A stretch of DNA of 64,000 nucleotides from Euphorbia lathyris (GCF_963576675.1 NC_088916.1:5533001-5597000), one strand, 5' to 3'; positions 22,292 through 33,970 are shown, counted from the first letter of the stretch. Program-made: numbers and translations. The notes: generated by a model from the letters alone, not told the origin.

Positions 22292-23329
22292 ATGTCAAAT
22301 GGTCTCAAACTTCCTTATCAATACCATCAGCTCACCAAAACCAATTATTCAAGTTGGTGTATTCGAATGAAGGCGTTACTCGGATGTCAAGATGTCTGGG
22401 ATATAGTCGAAAAAGGCTACGTAGTCCCAGGTAACGAGGCAGCATTGACACAGGCAGAAAAAGATACTCTGTAGAAAAATCGCAAAAGCGATCAAAAGGC
22501 GCTTACTCTCATCCATAAAGGTTTGGATGAATTAATGTTCGAGAAAGTAGCTGAAGCTACGACCGCCAAGCAAGCGTGGGAAATCCTACGAGTTTCTTTT
22601 CAAGGGGAGGAGAAAGTTAAAAAAGTTCGTTTGCAGATGCTGAGAGGAGAATTTGAGACGATGAGGATGAAAGAGATGGAGGTCATTAGTGATTACTCAT
22701 CCCGAGTAAAATCTGTCGTAAATCAGATGCGGCAGTATGGAGAAAAAATTGAAGAGTCCAGAATTGTTGAAAAAATTATGCAATCACTACTACCAAAATT
22801 TGATTACGTAGTGGTGGCTATGGAGGAGTCCAGAGACATCAGCGAAATGTTCGTTGATGAAGTTGTAGGGTCACTATAAGCACGAGAGGAGCGGTTTGAG
22901 AAATGAAGAGAAGACTCTACAGAACAAGTCTTAGCAACAAAGATTGTGTTTAAAAATGGCGAAAGTAGTCTGTCCGGCAGAGGACGCAGAAGAGGTCGAT
23001 GAGGAAATGGTAGAGGACGAGGACGTGGTAGAAGTCAAGGCAGAAATGAAAACGGCAATAACAATAATGACAGAAGCACTCAATTCACTAGAGGCAGAGG
23101 AAGAGGCCGAGGACGCGGTCAAGGAAGAGGAAACTGGAGGTCGAATGAAGGATGCGACAAGTCCAACATTCAATGTTACAATTGCTCTAAGTACGGTCAT
23201 TACACGGTGGAATGTTGGAGTCCGCCTAAGGAGGTAGAGGAGACTGCCAATAATATTCAAGATGAGGAAGTAACTGGCACTATGTTACTTACCTATGAAG
23301 GTGAAGAAAATCGCGAAAATAATATATGG
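22292..23329 (+). pseudogene. Outer copia gag
   Basis: The start ATG at 22292 lies 44 bp after the primer-binding site and begins MSNGLKLPYQYHQLTKTNYS, as copia gag proteins do. In-frame stops are at 22472 (TAG, probably from Trp TGG) and 22877. The frame continues through [17 protein letters not shown], a long RG-rich tract (about 22960-23150) and a zinc knuckle, CYNCSKYGHYTVEC (about 23176-23217). It ends ...ENNIW at the Tat insertion, and the next residues, YLNNAANNHMCG, lie at 35479. It would encode capsid and nucleocapsid functions. Confidence 0.85.
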
Positions 23330-23620
23330 TAATCTGGGAATGCGGAATAATGATCCGGGACTCCGTCGGGGAGGTATTGCTTTCTTGTGGATCGGCCCTG
23401 CGTGGGGATCGGTCCTTGCAAACACTCTGAAGATTAAGACAGTTAGTTATTCTTAGAGAGCTTTTTAATCTAGTGTGAATGAGGTAGAGAAGTTATGAGT
23501 TACCCGCCCTGTGCTTCTTCCTTTAATGGCCTATTTATATCGGACAGACTTGGGCCTGGGGGCCCTCTACTTCTCGGACGTTGATGGGCCTCTTAGGCCT
23601 TAAGGTGATAATCCGAATCA
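23330..23620 (-). repeat. 3' LTR of the Tat element
   Basis: On the minus strand it starts TGATTCGGATTATCACC and ends CATTCCCAGATTA, giving TG...TA ends by the TSD. A minus-strand TATA box, TATAAATAG, lies at 23531-23539. Confidence 0.85.
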
Positions 23621-23637
23621 AGTAGTCCCCCCCGGTC
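23621..23637 (-). promoter_or_regulatory. Polypurine tract of the Tat element
   Basis: GACCGGGGGGGACTACT on the minus strand, directly before the 3' LTR. Confidence 0.7.
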
Positions 23638-23879
23638 ATGTCAGCCGAGTATTTCATGCGAGGAAATATTATCTTGAAAGGATTTTGGTCCTCTTTTAAC
23701 AAGTGGTGGACAGCTGGACGTAAAGGTGCCCGATTTTCCCGCTTGAGACAGTTCAGAAACTTCGCATGCGTTGTGGATATCAGTGCATCATTTATTGCCC
23801 CTTCATTAAATGCCTCTGCATGCGCCGTAAAAGACACCTTGGACACCGTCCTCTGCGGGCGCCTCCGTTTTTGGCTTGC

Positions 23880-23886
23880 TATAAAG
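23880..23886 (+). promoter_or_regulatory. TATA box of antisense unit 1
   Basis: GCTATAAAGTGCAGG lies about 290 bp upstream of the ATG at 24169, on the strand opposite to the Tat element's own transcription. Confidence 0.5.
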
Positions 23887-24168
23887 TGCAGGGGTAAACC
23901 CTCTTTTTCGGTTTACTTTGCCAGAATCTTTTCCCTCTTTGCCTTTGTACCGTCCCGTGCTACTTTTGAAGTCACTGTTTCCTGCCGATCGCTTCGTCGG
24001 TGCTGCCGTTCTAGTCGCGCTTGCTAGGTAGCGGACATATTAGTTGATGGAGTTTTGCTGAACCTTCCTTACGACACTAGTCGTAACCGTTGCGAGGTCA
24101 GTCGTACCTCTAATTTCTCCTTTCTTTCGCTCTTTTTCTTTAGTTGTTTTATTCTGGGGAGGGGGAGT

Positions 24169-26733
24169 ATGTCAGAGGGTTCTTCACGGGGAGCCCTAAG
24201 AAGATTGCCGCTAGTCACACCGGGTGATTTTACGCTGCGTGACGCTTCGCGAACTTGGGTCGTAAAACAAAAAAAGCGAGCGAACGCGGGAGAGGAGAGT
24301 GCTTCTGTGGCGATAAAGAGGAAGAAAATCCTAGAGCGTGTGCCGCCTAATGTCGAGCGGCCGCTAGGGGGAGTTGCCGTCGGATTTATTGAGGTAGTGG
24401 TGGTGGTACCAGAGGGCTTGATTACCGAACAGCGTCCCCTGGCTTTGATTTACAAGGAAATGCGCCAGAGGGTATGGACTCGTGCCGCGGGGGTCACTAA
24501 TATTGATGGTCGGCGATTTGAGGGAGTGGAGCGGCCAAAAAGGCCGGAATCTTTTTCGCTCAAGGACGCACATAGTATTATTGTTACCGGGGATTTGGCC
24601 GCTATTTCTGCGGTGTATCGATTGGGGAAGCCCTAAGAGTTGGTCGCGCTTAGGGAAGATATCCGTGCTCATCATGCGGGTGGCGCGAACGAGCTTATCG
24701 TTTATGAGGAGCAGCTTGAATCGGGGATGCATTTGCCCCTACTTCCCTTTTTTATGGAGGTTCTAAAGGAATATGACTTGTGCCCTGGTCAGATCCATCC
24801 GAACGGATGGAGGATGATGGTGGCCTTCTACTCGCTATGTCGGTCGGCTGGATATCGGGCAACTGGGTTGGTATTCCGCGAGTTCTTTCGGCCGAATAAG
24901 GGCCCCCGATCTCAACACGTTACCTTCTCGCACAAAAAGTTCAAGGTGATTGGCGGGTTGAAGGATAAAGTTCATGAGTACAGGCACCGTTACTTTTTAG
25001 TGCGAAAGCTGGACGGCGACTTCCCTTTCTGAGTAATGTGGAACGAGGAACCCATGGATCCCAGCCGTTGGTTGAAGTCTCGGGAAAAGTTGCCTTTTGA
25101 GGTGCAGCTCGTGTCATACTTAAAAGGGCTTCCGATAGATAAAGATCATAAGCAAGACGTCGACGAGCTTGTTCGTCACTTCTTAGCCGCTGGGTACTAT
25201 ATCTGGAATCAATGGCGAATGGCTCAGATATCCGGATGGATAGCGGCGGACTTTGAGAGGTGGAAACGTGGATACAACTTCAAAGCCGGAGAGTTGGCTG
25301 AATTAGAAGCAATTTATGTGAACATTGCTGTTGTAGGTGAGGGGTCGGGGTTGTAGGTTTTGTTCATTTCTTTCGATGTGCTATTGTTGTTATGTAGTCT
25401 AAATTTCTCGTTCTTCTTTGTCATGCAGGTCTAGGAGATCCCCGTGTCAGCATGGACTTTGATCCAAACGAGTTTGGAGTTGGCCTTGATACCACGGAGG
25501 AAGCTTTTGCTGTTGCTTTCGGATCCCTGGCGTCGTTTTCTTCGCTTGAAGATGCGAACCAGGTGGTCCAGAGCATGGGTGGCATGCTCTCGGCGCATGA
25601 GGAGCTTGAGGTTGCTGGAGACATTCCGCAAGGGGTGCCCGTGGAGGAGCAGGAGGCCGAGCAAACTGCTGAGGTGATGGTTGTTGAAGAGGAGCAGATT
25701 GAGAAGCAGCTTCAAGGGCCCCTTACCCGGAAACGTAAGAAAGACAAGGGTAAGGCCATTGCTGGGATGAAGAGCGACCAAGTTCGTGCTGGGGAGGATG
25801 TTGCTGGAGAACTCTAAGCGAGCGTGTACCGAGGGTGGTTCCGACATTGGAGCCGGGATGATGGATTGCGTAGGCGATCATCCTGAAATGATGAAGAGAA
25901 TGGATGTGAAGATTGCCAAGTTCCGCGAGTATGTTATGGGCTTGTCGGTCCATTCGAATATGGCGACATCTGAACTAGCTCGGGTGATGGCTCGCGTAGC
26001 TAAGGTGCCCGGGGAAGTTGTACGAATGGACGGTGTGTCCAAGATGAACCTTGGCGTGGAGACCCTATCGGCGCTTGGTGTGGTAAGCTCTCTTGATTTG
26101 TTCTCCTAAATTTGTCTCCAACCACTGTGCACTGAGTTGTGTTGTTTTGACATAGGCCAAAATGCGAACACTATCTTTGACATGTGCGTTAACGACGAGA
26201 ACCTGTTCCGGGATATGGAACAAGGCCTGTGGAACATGGTGAAAGATCTGGAAACTGCGAATGGGAAAGTCGCCGCCACCGGGGAACTGTTGGAGCACCG
26301 AGAGGGTGAGATTGCTGTGATGGACGAGAAGCTAAAGGTGGAGACAAGAGGCAGGGTGGAGCAGGCGAAAAAATTGAAACTTGATGTCGAGAAAATTCGC
26401 TCTTATAGAGTGATGCTCAAGTTCGCCACCCTATGGACTCGTCGAATGAAGGAGAAAATCAACGAGAGAGCCAGGCAAGCCGACGCGCTGTCCGAGGAGA
26501 ACGAGAAACTGAGGCAAGAGTTTGAAGCTGCTCGGAAGGAGGCCAGCGAGCTGCGCGCTCTTGCGGGTCAGCACGAGGAGAAGCTGATCAAAATGGATAG
26601 GATGATGCTGATCGCGGCTGCTCACTCCGCCGGGTATGACGTGCCTCCGGAGGTTATATTTTCTCCAAATGTGTATGATAAGGCGGCCCAAGCGAAAGCC
26701 GTAGAGTTCTGTGCTCGTTTCAAGAAGAAGTGA
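24169..26733 (+). pseudogene. Tat antisense ORF 1: putative gypsy-type transposon protein with introns
   Basis: The start ATG is at 24169 (MSEGSSRGALRRLPLV). Exon 1 stays in frame 1 to about 25333, with stops at 24634 (TAA) and 25030 (TGA). It contains a stretch like the Pfam 'putative gypsy type transposon' family: MHLPLLPFFMEVLKEYDLCP and HPNGWRMMVAFYSLCRSAGY. A likely intron runs from a GT near 25334 to TCATGCAG at about 25428. Exon 2 starts GLGDPRVSMDFDPNEFG and has a one-base frameshift near 25810. A second intron lies from GTAAGC (26083) to GACATAG (26155). The last exon is a coiled coil (ARQADALSEENEKLRQEFEA) ending FCARFKKK. Function is unknown. Similar antisense ORFs are described in Tat elements. 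Confidence 0.65.
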
Positions 26734-26891
26734 TTTAGACTGTTATCTATTGTTTTTGTTTTTCAAAGGTGTAATGATTTCTGTATGGTTGGTATCTTTG
26801 TGGATCTTGTGGCAGTAATGTGATCATCACTTTGCATTCTGATTTGATTTGAGCTTGCATGATGTGTTTTTCAAGTCTTGTCTTTCTTTGC

Positions 26892-26899
26892 TATAAATA
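26892..26899 (+). promoter_or_regulatory. TATA box of antisense unit 2
   Basis: GCTATAAATAGGAG lies about 100 bp upstream of the ATG at 26996, a textbook plant TATA element. Confidence 0.55.
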
Positions 26900-26995
26900 G
26901 GAGTCGATTTTTGCTTGCGGTTTTCATTCATGTGGTGCCCTTTCTTCAAGCGCTCATATTTCTAGTTGCCTTTTGTTACTCCGAGTTTCGTTGTG

Positions 26996-27690
26996 ATGTC
27001 ACTCCGAGATGTCGTGGATTCTGCTAAGGTGCTCGAAGTCCAAAAAGCTATATCGGTGATGCCTCATCCCTATGTGTATTGTCCCCCGAGGGATGATCAC
27101 GAGCTGGACAAGAAGGTGCGATATGCTTCTCATGTATGGATGAATCAGAGTTTTTCACGGAGAAGTCAAAACGGGGAGAGTGAGAGTTCCGCACCCTATA
27201 CTGGATCCACGACTGACTCATGCAAAGTTGTTATCAGCGCCTTTTCTTCCACTGAGAAGAAAGTCTGGTCGTAAGATGGGATCGGGTTCCTGAACCCTGA
27301 TGAGTTGGTGGTGCCCTTGACAAATCCTCATCTTGCCTGGGTTAGGCGACTGCTAGCCGATGAACTAGACCGGGTTATGAACCTTCCTCTTGTGCTGGAA
27401 AACCATCGTCTAGGGCACCATGCTTCGCAAAGCCGTCCCCATAGGGCCACGTTCATCGATCCGGTGAAACCTCGCAGAGTAGTTTTTCTTGAATTCTCGA
27501 GACAGGGATTCCTGGGGCCTATACCGGCCGATCCGGCACACTGAGTGACTCATGTGGGGAAAGCATGCTTGTACCATAGGCAGAACGGGCATAATACCGA
27601 AGAATGCATCGATTGGTGAGCAGTGCATCAAGCCCTTATGGACGCGGATGCCATCCCAAACCCTGACGGTATCCGTGCTAACCTCGAGTG
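26996..27690 (+). pseudogene. Tat antisense ORF 2 with zinc-knuckle-like motif
   Basis: One frame runs from ATG 26996 (MSLRDVVDSAKVLEVQKAIS) to TGA at 27688-27690, with in-frame stops at 27272, 27542 and about 27620. The N-terminal half shows no family I recognise. Near the C-terminus CLYHRQNGHNTEEC (about 27566-27607) has the Cys/His spacing C-X2-H-X4-H-X4-C, like the gag zinc knuckle on the other strand of this element (CKYHKSSGHSTENF). About 260 bp separate it from antisense unit 1, and it has its own TATA box. It is probably a second element-borne antisense gene with nucleic-acid-binding potential, now broken. Confidence 0.5.
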
Positions 27691-27929
27691 ATGGCGATGT
27701 GTTTGATCTGTAGTTTTCCGTGTTTTGGCCGTTGTTGAGGCCTTTCTTCTGTTATGGACTTGTGTAATGTTTGGCTGGGTATGAAATATAAGTATATGCA
27801 GTTTTGCTTCTTCGTGTATACCCTGAAATTTTCTTCCTTAGTGAGCGTTTAATATGTTTGTCTAGTGCTGGTTAACGGGGCATGATAATGTAGTTATAAC
27901 ACGAGATTGTTTTGGCAGTCAATGTCGGC
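27691..27929. other. Spacer between antisense ORF 2 and tandem array
   Basis: T-rich non-coding DNA, possibly the 3' UTR of antisense unit 2. Confidence 0.4.
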
Positions 27930-28510
27930 CTGCAAATTATAGACAACAATATGTGATTGCTAGGCTAGTTAGAAGGCGATCAAGATGCCCGATAGGCCGT
28001 TGGGTAGCATATAAATGCTCTTGCAGCGGGAAACGCATCGTTGTGCCCGCTTTAGAGCAATCGATAACAATATGAGATTGTTGGTCGATTACGCAGGCGA
28101 TCGAGATGCTCGATAAGCCGTTGGGTAGCATATAAATGCTCTTGCAGCGGAAAACGCGTTGTTGTGCCCGCTTTAGAGCAATCGATAACAATATGGGATT
28201 GTTGGTCGATTACGTAGGCGATCGAGATGCTCGATAAGCCCTTTGGATAGCATATAGATGCTCTTGCAGCGGAAAATGCATTGCTGTGCCCGCTTTAGAG
28301 CAATCAATAACAATATGGGATTGTTGGTCGATTACGTAGGTGATCGAGATGCTCGATAAGCCCTTTGGATAGCATATTGATGCTCTTGCAGCGGAAAACG
28401 CGTTGTTGTGCCCGCTTTAGAGCAATCGATAACAATATGGGATTGTTGGTCGATTACGTAGGCGATCGAGATGCTCGATAAGCCTTTTGGATAGCATATT
28501 GATGTTCTTG
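27930..28510. repeat. 121-bp tandem repeat array in Tat 3' region
   Basis: GGCGATCGAGATGCTCGATA, or a close variant, starts at 27975, 28096, 28217, 28339 and 28461, giving a period of 121-122 bp and about 4.5 copies. Each unit contains GCATATAAATGCTCTTGCAG and CCCGCTTTAGAGCAATC. The copies are highly similar. The array lies just downstream of integrase in the element's orientation. Confidence 0.9.
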
Positions 28511-28623
28511 CGCTGCGAGGGTCGAAAACAGGGAGTTCACTTTCAATTCTCGTCAAGGTGAGGTTTTTCAACAAAACATAAAGAAAAGAACGAGAAACTT
28601 TTATTGATGATTTTCCTTACAAG

Positions 28624-30345
28624 CTATTGATAATACTTCTTCAATGTATGGATATTCCAGCTATTTTCGTAGACCAAACCGTCTAAAGAGGCGATCTTGT
28701 AAGCTCCATTATGGAGAACGGTGTTGATCTTGTATGGTCCTTCCCATGATTGGCCGAGCTTGCCCTGAGCCAATGGGGACTGTGCAGCTGCGGCGTCTCT
28801 GAGCACAAGGTCCCCGACTTGAAAAGTGCGAGGGCGAACTCTCCTATCGTGATAACGCGCTATGTTCTGTTTATGGGCCATGATGTGCAATAGAGCATTG
28901 AGGCGCTCTTCATCTAGTCGGTCACTAGCTTCCGCGAGCTTCGCGTTATTGTCGACCTCTTCGAAACTGGTATGTCGTGGGGAGCGAAGGATGATTTCAG
29001 ACGGTGCCATTGCTTCTGCTCCGTAAGCAAGGAAAAAAGGAGCGCGTCATGTTCCCGAGTGAGGGTAGTGCTGTATGACCACAATATTTTCGCAATGTGG
29101 TCGAGCCACGCCCTGCCTTGGTTGGAGAGGCGCGTTTTGATTCCTCGCAGGAGCGTCCGATTGCTTACCTCAGTGAGGCCGTTGCTCTGAAGGTGCACGA
29201 CCGAGGTAGAAATCACGGAACTGACCGCAGTCGAACTGCCTCCCATTATCCGTGATGAAGGAGTGAGGGACCCCGAATCGGTATATGATTGCTCGTTTGA
29301 GAAAACCGATCACGTTATCTGCTGATATCTTGGCAATTGCTTCAGCCTCGATCCACTTGGTAAAATGATCGACCGCCACTACAACGAAGCGCTTTTGAGC
29401 TAGAGCCATCGGGAAAGGGCCGAGTAGGTCAATGCCCCACACCGCGAATGGCCAAGGTGTGATAATGCCCTTGAATGGAGCCGCCGAGGGGTGATGAGTG
29501 TTGGCGTGTAGCTGACATGCCTGACAACTGCGAACTAGACGTGTTGCATCGGAATCCATGGTCTGCCAGTAGAGCCCCTGGAGCCGGGCCTTCTTCGCAA
29601 TTGTTCGGGCGCCTTGATGTGAGCTACAAACGCCCTGGTGAATTTCTTTTAGACAGTGATCGCCCTCCTCCTCAGATATACAGTGCAACCAGGGATGTGT
29701 GGCGGATTTCCGATAAAGTAAGTCTTCATGCAGTGCATAATGCCAAGAACGTCGGACAACGAGGGACGCCTGCATCCGATCTGCGGGGAGTGTTCTGTCC
29801 TGAAGATATCTGATAATTAGACTTCTCCATCCCCCTACCGCGACATCTGCCGGATCGATCTGTAGCGAGCTTTCTACGCGAATGGCTGGGGCCCCGGCGA
29901 CCTCGATGAGAGTGTTCGGGTCATTAGTCTGTTTGCCCACTGCAAGAGCGGCGATAGCATCCGCTTCCTCGTTCTCCTCTCGTGGTACTAGTATGAGGTC
30001 GAGGGCTATTCCTTTCGTTTTGAGGTCGTTGATCAAGGATGTGGCGAGGGCTAAGTATTGGCACATCGTTGGATCCTTCGCCTTGTAGGTGCCGCTGACG
30101 TGGCTAACGACGAGCTTTGAGTCTGAGTATATCGTCAACTGTCCATTCACTATGGTTTTCGACAATCTAAGAGCTGCGATCAAGGCCTCATACTCTGCCT
30201 GATTATTTGTGGTTGGGAAATTGAGCCGGACGGCGTACCGCATGTGAAGATTACTAGGTCCTTGAATGGCTATGCCAGTGCCTGCCCGTCCTGGAGCGCA
30301 GGACCCATCTATGCTCATAGTCCAAACGTCGCTGGTGCGAGCCAT
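28624..30345 (-). pseudogene. Tat second (archaeal-type) RNase H and integrase
   Basis: On the minus strand the region starts in the second RNase H (SIDGSCAPGRAGTGIAI, NNQAEYEALIAALRL, YSDSKLVVSHVSG). The integrase zinc-binding region follows (HQGVCSSHQGARTIAKKA, CQACQLHANTHH). The catalytic core comes next (WGIDLLGPFPMA, FTKWIEAEAIA, FITDNGRQF). Frameshifts near 29205 and 29065 break the core, with the middle part read in another frame (NRTLLRGIKTRLSNQGRAWL). The C-terminal domain (YHDRRVRPRTFQVGDLVLRD, GQSWEGPYKI) is back in the first frame and ends at 28624. It would remove RNA from hybrids and integrate the element's DNA. Confidence 0.9.
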
Positions 30346-30477
30346 TGTTGTCTTGGGGTTGGTGGTAGATGAGCCGGTGAATTCGACGATGAAGTCGGAT
30401 AGTACCTGAGCTTTGATCGTCGTGCGGGGCTCAAACCGTACGTCAAACTGGGATAGCCGAATGGACCAGTTGGTAAT

Positions 30478-31614
30478 TCATCCGGAGACCTCTGGTTTTT
30501 GGACGGCCTTTTTCAGCGGGTAATTGGTTTTGACCACAACCGTATGTGCCTGGAAGTACGGTCTTAAACGCTCTGAAGCTTGAGTTATAGCGAACAAAGC
30601 CTTTTCGACTTCGGAGTATCGGACCTCGGTTCCTTTCAACACTTTGCTCAGAAAGTAGATTGGGTAAAGCTCCGTCCCCTCTTCCTGAGTTAAAACGACT
30701 CCTACTGTTTCATCGGTGATGGTGAAGTATAGGTGAATATCCCGCTCTGGTACTGGCACCGACAGCAGTGGGGGTGTGGCAAGGAAACTTTTGATGGCGT
30801 TGAACGCAGGCTGGCAGTCCGTAGACCACTTAAAGGGATGCTCCTTTTTTATTGCTTTGTAAAAAGGCAAACACCGCTGTTCCGAGCAAGAGATGAAACG
30901 CCCCAAAGCGATGATCCTTCCATTGAGTCTTTGAACCCCCTGCAGGTCACGCGGTGGCTCCATTGCCAAAACTGCCTCGATCTTCGCGGGGTTAGGCTCG
31001 ATGTCCTTTTCTGACACCACGCAACCTAGGAACTTGCCGCTGCGAATTCCGAAGAAACATTTCTCCGGGTTTAGTTTAAGGTTGTAGGCTCTGAAAATCT
31101 TAAACACCTCTGCCAAATCTCGCGGATGGTCGCCTTCCTCGGTGCTGAGGACCACCATGTCATCGATATACACTTGTATTGTCTTGTCAATGAGATGTGC
31201 GAACATCTTATCTACCAATCGCTGGTACGTGGCTCCCGCATTCTTTAACCCAAAAGGCATGGCATTGTAGCAATATGTGCCTTCATGCGTAATGAAGGAG
31301 GTTTTCTCGGCATCGGCTGGGTCCAGAGGGATCTGCTGGAACCCAGCGATAGCATCGAACTGAGACAAAATCTTGCGACCAGTAGTTTGATCAAGGAGCT
31401 GATCTATATTAGGCAGCGGGTAAGAATCCTTGGGGCAAGCTTTAATAACATTCGTAAAATCTACACACATGCGGTACTTCCCGCTGGCTTTCTTTACAAG
31501 TACAACGTTAGAAAGCCAGTCCGGATAGTTAACCTCGCGAATAAACTTTACAGCTAGGAGTTTGTCAATCTCTACCTTTACTGCGACCTTCTTGTCCTTT
31601 GCCTGTACTCGCAT
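30478..31614 (-). pseudogene. Tat reverse transcriptase and first RNase H
   Basis: Read on the minus strand, the RT motifs are KYRMCVDFTNVIKACPKDSY, LSQFDAIAGFQQIPL, MPFGLKNAGATYQRLVDKMF and catalytic VYIDDMVV (YIDD). The usual LDA is an FDA here. RNase H follows (HLYFTITDETVGVVL, RYSEVEKALFAI) and appears degenerate at its catalytic positions. That fits Tat elements, where the second RNase H is thought to take over. The frame is open for 378 residues, then a stop lies at 30478 before the second RNase H frame. Confidence 0.9.
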
Positions 31615-31669
31615 CTTCTATTTTAAGGGTTCGACGGAGGGGTCAATGCTTAGCTTGTGCACTGCTTGA

Positions 31670-32398
31670 TCAGGTGAGACCCACGTGATGTCCTCGGTGC
31701 ACCAAGCGAAACACATCCGAGTGCTCTGATAGGACAGCTTTGATTTCATTGGCCAAAGAGGACGCGAGCCTGGTCCCGATCTTTATAGTCTGGTTATCCC
31801 TGAGGACACAGTCGTTGACCGGCTCGATAGGCATGGGATTGTACCCTCTCACGTCCATCAGACCGTCCTCCAGGTAGAGCGCTGTCCGGGGCTGAGTTGC
31901 CTCCCACTGCAATCTTTTAGCCAACATGCGATCTCCCTGGATGGCGATCCTTCCGTGCTGAATTGGCAAGGTCAAGCACAACCCGGAGATATCAATCGTG
32001 GCTCTCAGGGCAGCCAGCAGGGGCCTTCCGATGATGGCATTGTAGGCCAGTGGGATATCGACCACCACCCATTCTACAGTCTCCTCGGTTTCCTCGACCC
32101 CTTCAGCGAAAATAGTAGGCAATGTGATAACTCCCTTGACCGGGACTTCGATCTTCGACAGGCCGACCAGAGGGAAAGTTCCGGCTCTGAGGGCAGTGTG
32201 AGTATTCTTCATCGCGCAGAGTGCCGTCCAGGTGAGCAGGTTCACCGAACTTCCCATGTCTACCAGCACCCGGTGCATTTTGAAGCCGGTGATGTTGATA
32301 GTCACAACAAGAGCTTCCGAATGGCTGGTCCGGAGGGGTGGCTGTACCGTCAGGGTCTGCCCGACTGCCTTCCTCTTACGGGAGCTCTCCGGTGGCAC
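31670..32398 (-). pseudogene. Tat aspartic protease region
   Basis: The active-site region reads HRVLVDMGSSVNLLT, with D-M-G-S where D-T/G-G-S is usual. It is followed by the conserved flap-like and hydrophobic YNAIIGRPLLAALRA. The frame is offset from RT and from the downstream gag frames. Cleavage of the polyprotein would be its role. Confidence 0.8.
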
Positions 32399-32500
32399 GG
32401 AGAACGCTGGTACCCCCTCCCTTATAACGTGTATCTCCCCATGGTACCTCGACCGTTTTGGCTCCTCTGGTCGACCTACTTTCCGCTGCTTCGGGCTCTA

Positions 32501-33944
32501 CTACCTTTGCCTGGTCACCTTTGGTGGCGCGCCTTGCTCCGTGATCCGCTCGATCTCCCTTTGCAGCTGATAGAAGTTCTCCGTGGAATGTCCGGAGGAT
32601 TTGTGATACTTGCAGTACTCTTTTTCTGCACGGGTCTTGCTCTTGTCGGCGACCGGAATTTGCTGTGTGAATCGACGAGGTTGGCTCTGAGTAGCATAAT
32701 GTACCTCCTTACCACGGGATCGATCTCCCCTACGCTCCATGTTTGCCCGCTCGGTCCGAGCCGGAAAAGGCATTGGGGCCTCCCTGCGGGCCTGAGCCTC
32801 CTCACGTGCCTCCGAGATCGACTGACCTTTCTCCTGCTTGTTCGTGTCTCCTCTGGCCTTGTCCCTTTCTGACTCCTCGTAACCGGCGGGCCGGTCACAG
32901 TCATCGTATCTGACGAATGTCTGTGCCATGGTCATGAGTTCTTCGAAGGATCTTGGCATCTTTCAGAAACATTTCTGCTTTAGAGGCTCGCAAGAGGTCC
33001 CCTTTTCCAAGGCGTCATGGGCCACCTCTAGGTTAAGGCCCTTAACTTGTGAGGCCATATGGTGGAACCTTGAGAGGAAGTTGCGCAGAGGCTCAGTCGC
33101 TCGCTGCTTGAGCTCGTTAAGGTCTGAACTGATCTTCCTAACTTTTGCTGCCGCGGCTAACCGGGAGAGGAAAAGATCTTTTAGGAGATCAAAAGAGTCA
33201 ATCGATTCCGGGGCAAGTCCTCGATACCACTCTTGCGCGCTCGACGAGAGGGTGGTCGGGAAAACCTTGCACATGATGTCCTCGTCCTTCGAGTATAAAT
33301 TGATGGTGCTCATGAATGATGCCACATGGTCGTTGGGGTCCTCGGTCCCTGAATATTGGGACAGTCATGGAGCTTTCCAGTCCCGTGGGAACCTTGTCTC
33401 GATGATTCTCTGCACCAGTGGTGTTTTGCTGGAGGTGATGCTTCCTCCCATGACGCCCCCGAGGGCCCTCTTGTCAAGAAAAACACCGGATTTTCAGCTC
33501 CAACAAGTCTTCGCTATTTGCGGCTGCCGTCTCCTCACGTCGCGATGCGCCCTCTCCGGTCACTACGGCTCCGGCCCCTCTTTCTGCAGCGCCCAACGTC
33601 CATGCGGGCTCCTCTAGCAGCGTCCCTTCTCTTCGCGTCTCTGCTGTTTCTTTAAGGTATTGCCAGATTTTGGCGTTCTCCTCCTGCAAGTTCCTTTGTT
33701 GGTCTATGATCTTCATCTGAGCCGCCGTATGAACCGCCTGAGTTACCCGAAAACCTTGTATTGCACTAAGGAGTTGAGTAGTGTTATAGGTTTCTTCCTC
33801 TTCAGGGCTCACCTCCTCCATCAGCGGCCCTAGGTTTCTGGGGGAAATCAGAATGTTCGGAGTGGGACGCTCAGCGTGCGTCATGGAGCTACTCGCTCCC
33901 ATCTCGGGAACTGTAGCCGGGGAAGATTCATTAGGGGTCTGCAT
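32501..33944 (-). pseudogene. Tat gag
   Basis: On the minus strand the N-terminal segment (33944-33474) begins MQTPNESSPATVPEMG and includes a coiled-coil-like helix near RNLQEENAKIW. The capsid core (33325-32963) has KVFPTTLSSSAQEWYRGL, SFDLLKDLFLSRLAAAAKV and LRNFLSRFHHMA. The C-terminal part (32959-32501) has a zinc-knuckle relic, CKYHKSSGHSTENF. Its last Cys is replaced by Phe. Frames change at about 33400 and 33340, so it is not translatable as one chain. Confidence 0.85.
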
Positions 33945-33970
33945 TCTGTTTGAATCTCCGAAGTCACTTG

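Noticed and set aside
22944..23237. Acidic 97-aa ORF and a serine-rich minus-strand ORF
   Set aside because: Both are shadows of the RG-rich gag tail of the outer copia element, which continues to a good zinc knuckle.
27937..28574. Minus-strand ORFs of 80-84 aa with repeated sequence
   Set aside because: They arise from the 121-bp tandem array. A period not divisible by three and no conservation of frame argue against coding.
31955..32872. 305-aa plus-strand ORF
   Set aside because: It is antisense to the Tat gag/protease region, which is clearly coding on the minus strand. No domain or promoter was seen.
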